Source of the DNA: JAVBLQ01 sp031553435
Lineage (GTDB): Bacteria; Bacteroidota; Bacteroidia; Bacteroidales; Azobacteroidaceae
Assembly (NCBI GenBank): GCA_031553435.1
Contig: JAVBLQ010000033.1
Coordinates: 1 to 64,000 of the forward strand
DNA length: 64,000 bases
Direction of reading: 5' to 3'
The notes beneath the pieces were generated by a model. It had not been told where the DNA came from. It saw only the letters and a list, made by a program, of their open reading frames with translations, and did no database searches. A program made the translations under genes and the position numbers. Below, one piece after another: positions 59,452-64,000 of this stretch; position 1 is the first letter of the stretch; every line of letters starts with the position of its first letter.

Positions 59452-61467
59452 ATGCTAAAAAATATATCCATCCCAATCAAACCATTACTGATTCTCCTGC
59501 TTATAGGACTCGGTAATACGGCATATGCTGAAAATCATGTGATTGAACTACCCAAATGTATCAGTTCGCACATGGTGCTTCAGCGCGAAACGCCTGTAAA
59601 GTTGTGGGGATGGGGAACGCCCGGAGATACGATTATCGTGGAATTAACCAGACAAGGCCAGATCTTCAAAGACTCCGTCAAAGTAGATGAAAACAAACGT
59701 TGGCTCATCAGGTTGCCAGCTCAACCGGTATGTAGTGAAGCCTGTAAGCTGAAATTCCATATCAAAGGCCATCCGGAAATCACACAGACACTGGATGATA
59801 TACTGATTGGAGATGTTTGGTTCGCCGGAGGCCAGTCTAACATGGAGAAAAAAGTGAACTATATGCTCGAAACAGGACAATATACACAGGAAGCCGACAA
59901 TTATCCGCAAATCCGTTCGTTCAGGGCGAGCTATTATCCGCAAACAAGCCCTCAGGAAAGAGTCAACAGCGCATCAGGTACCTGGTTTGTGTGCAACAGT
60001 ACGGAAATTGCAGATAAAGTCTCTGCCGTAGCCTATGTTTATGCCCGTAGTTTATATGAAAATCTCAATATTCCGATAGGCATCATGCAATCATACCGGG
60101 GAGGAACGGAAATCGAGACATGGATGAGCCCCGGGATATTCAATGATCCCGAATTATGTAAAATAGCGGGACGCAAAGCATATATAACTCCGGGAACCGC
60201 ATCCCAGGATCATTCCCTTCATTTTAACGGACAAATCAATCCCCTGCTCAATTTCCCTATCAAAGGTTTTATTTTCTATCAGGGAGAAAGCAATATCAAA
60301 CGGGCGCTGGAATATCGTTTCATGATGAGAAAACTGATTGAAGATTGGAGAAACCTCTGGGGAATGGGCGATTTGCCTTTTTATTATGTCCAATTGCCTA
60401 ATATTTATGCAACTTCTTCATACGACGAATCCAACTGGCCGGACTGCCGCGAACAACAAGCATTGCTTTTGTCTGACTATGTGGCAAACCTTGGTATGGC
60501 CGTTACAATCGACACCAATGATGAAGCGCTTAATCCGGACAACAACATCAATATCCATCCGCATAATAAAAAACCGGTGGGAGAAAGACTTGCCCGTATT
60601 GCATTGAAAAACACATACCATTTCGATATCCTTGCCGAAGGACCTGCCGTGAACCGTTATGAATTTTCCGGCAATTCCGTTTATCTGTATTTCAAAAATT
60701 ATGGCGACGGATTAAAAATAAAAGCAGGAGAAAGCTCCCTCAAAGGTTTTATCATCAGCGGAAGCGATAAAAAATTCTATACGGCAACCGCAACAATACA
60801 TGATGACAGTACTGTCGTGGTCAGTAGCAGTTCCGTTTCCAGTCCGGTAGCCGTACGCTATGACTGGGCAAGGAATCCCATAGGTAATTTGTATAATTCC
60901 ATTGATATACCGGCAACACCGTTCAGAACAGATATCTGGAAATCGAAGTTTACCTATACATCTTTCCAGTCTTCCTGTACTTCAAAAAGTAGTGATGCGG
61001 ATTTAATGATGATTAAAGTAAACGGGGTAACACTTCCTGACTTCGATCCTCAAAAGCTAACTTACAACTATATCCCTGAAAATCAGAATTATCAGGACGT
61101 AAGTGCTGTAACCAACAATCCTTTCGCCTCAATCGTCAAAGTAGAAACAGAAAACAAAGTGACACTGAAAGTAACAGCCGAAAATGGTTCCGTTCAATCA
61201 TACGAAATCAACTTCAAAAGTCCGACATCTATACCGGAAAACACAATCCAATTATTTCATGTTTTTCAGGAAAACAAAAAGATAATCATACAAAACAACT
61301 CAGGCAAACAACATCAGATCAAAATATATAATCACAACGGACAGCATATTATCTCTGATAAAATAAAAGAAAATGAGCAGAAGACTTATACTTTGCCACT
61401 TGGTGTTTATATTATCGATTGGATAAATAGCGGGCAAAGCAATAGCATGAAATTTATTTTGAAGTGA
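59452..61467 (+). CDS. Sialate O-acetylesterase-like SGNH hydrolase with cadherin-like domain and T9SS tail
   Basis: This secreted carbohydrate esterase is distinct from the one at 39555. The 671-residue protein has a signal peptide (1-26, ending AYA), a beta-rich N-domain (SSHMVLQRETPVKLWGWG) and catalytic Ser129 in VWFAGGQSNME. It also has MQSYRGGTEIETWMSPG, GFIFYQGESNI and a His region INIHPHNKKPVGERLA. A cadherin-like beta-sandwich (about 515-590: LMMIKVNGVTLPDFDPQKLT) and a type A T9SS sorting tail (about 600-671, ending SMKFILK) follow. It probably de-acetylates the polysaccharide or its fragments outside the cell before the hydrolases act. Confidence 0.85.
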   Translation: MLKNISIPIKPLLILLLIGLGNTAYAENHVIELPKCISSHMVLQRETPVKLWGWGTPGDTIIVELTRQGQIFKDSVKVDENKRWLIRLPAQPVCSEACKLKFHIKGHPEITQTLDDILIGDVWFAGGQSNMEKKVNYMLETGQYTQEADNYPQIRSFRASYYPQTSPQERVNSASGTWFVCNSTEIADKVSAVAYVYARSLYENLNIPIGIMQSYRGGTEIETWMSPGIFNDPELCKIAGRKAYITPGTASQDHSLHFNGQINPLLNFPIKGFIFYQGESNIKRALEYRFMMRKLIEDWRNLWGMGDLPFYYVQLPNIYATSSYDESNWPDCREQQALLLSDYVANLGMAVTIDTNDEALNPDNNINIHPHNKKPVGERLARIALKNTYHFDILAEGPAVNRYEFSGNSVYLYFKNYGDGLKIKAGESSLKGFIISGSDKKFYTATATIHDDSTVVVSSSSVSSPVAVRYDWARNPIGNLYNSIDIPATPFRTDIWKSKFTYTSFQSSCTSKSSDADLMMIKVNGVTLPDFDPQKLTYNYIPENQNYQDVSAVTNNPFASIVKVETENKVTLKVTAENGSVQSYEINFKSPTSIPENTIQLFHVFQENKKIIIQNNSGKQHQIKIYNHNGQHIISDKIKENEQKTYTLPLGVYIIDWINSGQSNSMKFILK

Positions 61468-61470
61468 AAT

Positions 61471-61606
61471 CGGTATGAACACTTTTGGGTGCAAAGGTGC
61501 ACGGTGCAGGGTGCACGAATTGCTTACGCCTGATAGTGCACTACATCTGATAAACCGACCGTGCACCGTGCACCGTGTACCGTGCACCCAAAAACATTCA
61601 ATTAGG
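61471..61606. repeat. Nested palindrome with GTGCACCGTGCACC arms and CTTACGC loop (element K)
   Basis: Outer arms CGGTATGAACACTTTTGGGT and TGCACCCAAAAACATTCA belong to the I/J family. Inner arms are repeated GTGCACCGT words. The loop has GCTTACGC at 61522-61529. It links the I/J/K arm family with the CTTRCGC loop family. It lies between two genes of the same operon. Confidence 0.85.
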
Positions 61607-61642
61607 TTACAATTTGAAACAATACAAATAACAATCTCAATA

Positions 61643-64000
61643 ATGAAAAAAAACAAAACAATTTTCAGAAGCCTTTTATTATGCATCTTTATTTTTTCTA
61701 CTTCGACAGCATTCCCTGTTTCGAAGCAAATGAAAAAAGTAGTGGATGACGCTTTGGATTTCTCTTTAAAACAATCCATGCAGATGTACGAAACAATGGA
61801 AAATCAAAAAGATATTTTGCCTCGTACAGCCAAAGACGGAGAACTCATAACTTGTAATCCCCACTGGTGGACAAGCGGTTTCTATCCCGGAACACTATGG
61901 TATTTGTATGAATACAGCAACAATCCCGCAGTTCTGAAAGCCGCAGAAGACATGACTTCCCGTCTGGAAGAAGAAAAATATACGACCGATAACCATGATG
62001 TAGGTTTCATTATCAATTGCAGCTATGGCAACGGTTACCGTTTAACAAAAAACGAAACATATCGCGAAGTAATTAACACTGCCGCACAATCTTTAGCCAC
62101 CCGATTTCATCCGGTTACAGGTTGTACCCGTTCATGGAACAGCAAAAAATGGCAATTTACCGTTATCATCGACAATATGATGAACCTGGAACTACTCACT
62201 GTTTCATCCTTTTTGTCAGGAGATAACAAATATTACGATATGGCTAAATCTCATGCCGATAAAACATTGAAGTGTCATTTTCGTCCCGATGGAAGTTCTT
62301 ACCATGTAGTAAGTTACGATACGATTACGGGAAAAGTACTGAATCAGGTAACACACCAGGGTATAAGTGATGATTCATCCTGGTCGCGCGGACAAGCCTG
62401 GGGACTATACGGATACACCATGATGTACCGGCAAACAGGCAAAAAAGAATACCTGGATCATGCCGTCAAAATCGGTCAATACATCATGAATCATCCGCGC
62501 TTGCCGAAAGACAAGATTCCATATTGGGATTTCGATGCACCGGATATTCCCAAAGCCGACAGAGATGCATCTGCCGGAGCGATCATGGCTGCTGCTTATG
62601 TTGAACTGAGTACTTATGTGGATGGAATATTAGCCGCAGACTTCCTTTCATTAGCCGAACAACAAATCAAATCACTGGCATCTACAGCCTATCGTGCAAA
62701 AAACATAGGTGATAACAACAACTTTATTATTCGACATTGCACCGGATTTATGGCCAAACAATATGAAATTGATGCTCCTTTAACTTATGCCGATTACTAT
62801 TTTGTAGAGGCCTTGATCAGATATAAAAATCTGTTGGAAAGACGTCCGGTAGTAGATGTTGTTACCACTCTTTCCGAGAATGCCGGCCGCTCTTTCTGGC
62901 TCAGTTCTATGCTCAGGATTGTTGATCCTGTATTAACCAATCTGGCAAACAATACTTTAAGAAAAAATATGCCGGTCGAATCGAGCGCCGAAGACTTGAA
63001 TAAACGCAAAGAATGTACCCATCTCGAAGCCTTCGGTCGTACATTAACCGGAATAGCACCCTGGCTCTCCTTAGGAGCAGACAATACAATTGAAGGAAAA
63101 GCAAGAGAAAAATATATCTTACTAACACTTCAAAGCCTGAAAAATAGCGTGGATCCGCAATCCCCCGATAAACTGAATTTCAATGTCGGACGGCAACCCC
63201 TGGTAGATGCCGCTTTCCTTGCCCACGGCCTGTTAAGAGCCAAAGATCAGCTATGGCCAAAGTTGGATAAAGTTACTCAACAACGCTTGATAGATGCTTT
63301 GAAATCTTCACGCGTCATCAAACCCTCGGAAAGCAACTGGTTGTTTTTCTCGGCAATGGTAGAAGTCGCCTTGAAAGAATATGCCGGAGAATGGAATCTC
63401 GACATAATCAATTATGCTTTGCAAAAACATAAAGAATGGTACAAAGGCGATGCCTGGTATGGCGACGGACCCGAATTTCACCTCGATTATTACAACAGCT
63501 TCGTCATTCAACCCATGATGGTACAGATATTGGAAATCATGAAAAAATACAAAGCTCCCGGATATGAGTTTTATGACGTGGAACTCCCCAGATATCAACG
63601 CTATGCAGAACAACAGGAACGAATGATCTCTCCCGAAGGAGCCTATCCCGTAGTTGGTCGTTCACTGGCTTACCGCTTCGGAGCCTTCCAGGCATTAGCG
63701 GATGTGGCTTACAGACAAATACTTCCGGAAAAAGTAAGTCCTGCTCAGGCGAGAGGAGCATTGACCTCCATCATCAAAAGACAAATACAGGCTCCCGGCA
63801 CATTCAATGAAAAAGGTTGGCTCAAAGTAGGTTTCTGTGGCGATCAGATAGGTATTGGCGAAGGCTATATCTCGACAGGAAGCCTGTATTTATGCTCCGG
63901 AGTTTTTCTCCCGCTTGGATTACCGGAAAATAATTCCTTCTGGAACAGTCCCGCTCAGGATTGGACTTCCAAAAAAGCTTATTCGGGACAACCGATGACG
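61643..64000 (+). CDS. GH88-like unsaturated uronyl hydrolase fused to DUF2264 (3' truncated by window edge)
   Basis: The frame from ATG 61643 is open for 786 codons to the window end. Residues 1-24 are a signal peptide. Residues about 30-400 form a GH88 domain that removes delta-4,5-unsaturated uronic acids from lyase products. It has WWTSGFYPGTLWYLYE, Asp119 in DNHDVGF, Asp177 in IIDNMMNLELL and the motif SDDSSWSRGQAWGLYGY (about 242-258). From about 410 the protein becomes a DUF2264 domain: NAGRSFWLSSMLRIVDPVL, CTHLEAFGRTLTGIAPWLSL, GDAWYGDGPEFHLDYYNSFV. DUF2264 is an (alpha/alpha)-type domain that I recall being linked to beta-glucuronidase activity, but I am not certain. A fusion would remove two uronic-acid forms in one protein. 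Confidence 0.85.
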   Translation, partial: MKKNKTIFRSLLLCIFIFSTSTAFPVSKQMKKVVDDALDFSLKQSMQMYETMENQKDILPRTAKDGELITCNPHWWTSGFYPGTLWYLYEYSNNPAVLKAAEDMTSRLEEEKYTTDNHDVGFIINCSYGNGYRLTKNETYREVINTAAQSLATRFHPVTGCTRSWNSKKWQFTVIIDNMMNLELLTVSSFLSGDNKYYDMAKSHADKTLKCHFRPDGSSYHVVSYDTITGKVLNQVTHQGISDDSSWSRGQAWGLYGYTMMYRQTGKKEYLDHAVKIGQYIMNHPRLPKDKIPYWDFDAPDIPKADRDASAGAIMAAAYVELSTYVDGILAADFLSLAEQQIKSLASTAYRAKNIGDNNNFIIRHCTGFMAKQYEIDAPLTYADYYFVEALIRYKNLLERRPVVDVVTTLSENAGRSFWLSSMLRIVDPVLTNLANNTLRKNMPVESSAEDLNKRKECTHLEAFGRTLTGIAPWLSLGADNTIEGKAREKYILLTLQSLKNSVDPQSPDKLNFNVGRQPLVDAAFLAHGLLRAKDQLWPKLDKVTQQRLIDALKSSRVIKPSESNWLFFSAMVEVALKEYAGEWNLDIINYALQKHKEWYKGDAWYGDGPEFHLDYYNSFVIQPMMVQILEIMKKYKAPGYEFYDVELPRYQRYAEQQERMISPEGAYPVVGRSLAYRFGAFQALADVAYRQILPEKVSPAQARGALTSIIKRQIQAPGTFNEKGWLKVGFCGDQIGIGEGYISTGSLYLCSGVFLPLGLPENNSFWNSPAQDWTSKKAYSGQPMT

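Overview
The window looks like chromosome of an AT-rich, anaerobic member of the Bacteroidota, most likely order Bacteroidales. Evidence is the SusC/SusD pair next to a hybrid two-component regulator, several type IX secretion (T9SS) C-terminal sorting tails, Bacteroidota-specific families (DUF4494, DUF3256), many TAnnTTTG -7 promoter elements and no obvious Shine-Dalgarno sequences. The left and centre (positions 2-32202) are mostly housekeeping genes: the end of a large repetitive surface protein, a GH28-like lipoprotein, an MlaE/MlaF lipid-transport pair, a threonine-pathway operon (fused aspartokinase-homoserine dehydrogenase plus an ApgM-type mutase that may stand in for homoserine kinase), YggS, a DHOD-like protein, a zinc-ribbon protein with Nif3, PhoH, TruA, a broken toxin-antitoxin pair, dGTPase, a CbpA/CbpM chaperone pair, a secreted CE15 esterase, Kup, MeaB, an S9 peptidase and mannonate dehydratase with a Gfo/Idh oxidoreductase.

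Positions 32539-39482 hold a complete seven-gene hdrCBA-flxDCBA cluster. It is predicted to make a soluble flavin-based electron-bifurcating NADH dehydrogenase/heterodisulfide-reductase-like complex, a notable energy-metabolism module for a polysaccharide-degrading Bacteroidales.

Positions 39555-64000 form a polysaccharide utilisation locus. A divergent pair (a sialate-O-acetylesterase-like SGNH enzyme and an unknown secreted protein rich in DxDxDG loops) faces a hybrid two-component regulator. Downstream come SusC, SusD, a GH50/agarase-like enzyme with two CBM96-like domains, a small T9SS-exported protein, a GH86-like clan GH-A enzyme with two F5/8C domains and a CBM96-like domain, a second SGNH esterase, and a GH88-DUF2264 fusion that runs off the window end. 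Together they suggest outer-surface depolymerisation of an acetylated, uronate-containing, possibly agar- or porphyran-like galactan, import by SusCD and periplasmic removal of unsaturated uronic acids.

The most unusual feature is a large set of intergenic inverted repeats, about 25 in 64 kb. Their arms are built from short, reiterated words that differ between elements, while at least seven carry a CTTRCGC motif in the loop, in either orientation. They lie in most gaps of the hdr/flx operon, abut stop codons, and have supplied the last codons of several proteins, most clearly about 28 residues of PhoH. No rRNA, tRNA, insertion sequence, prophage or CRISPR array was recognised. The only gene-free stretch over 300 bases (32203-32538) holds one repeat element and the promoter/leader of the hdr operon.
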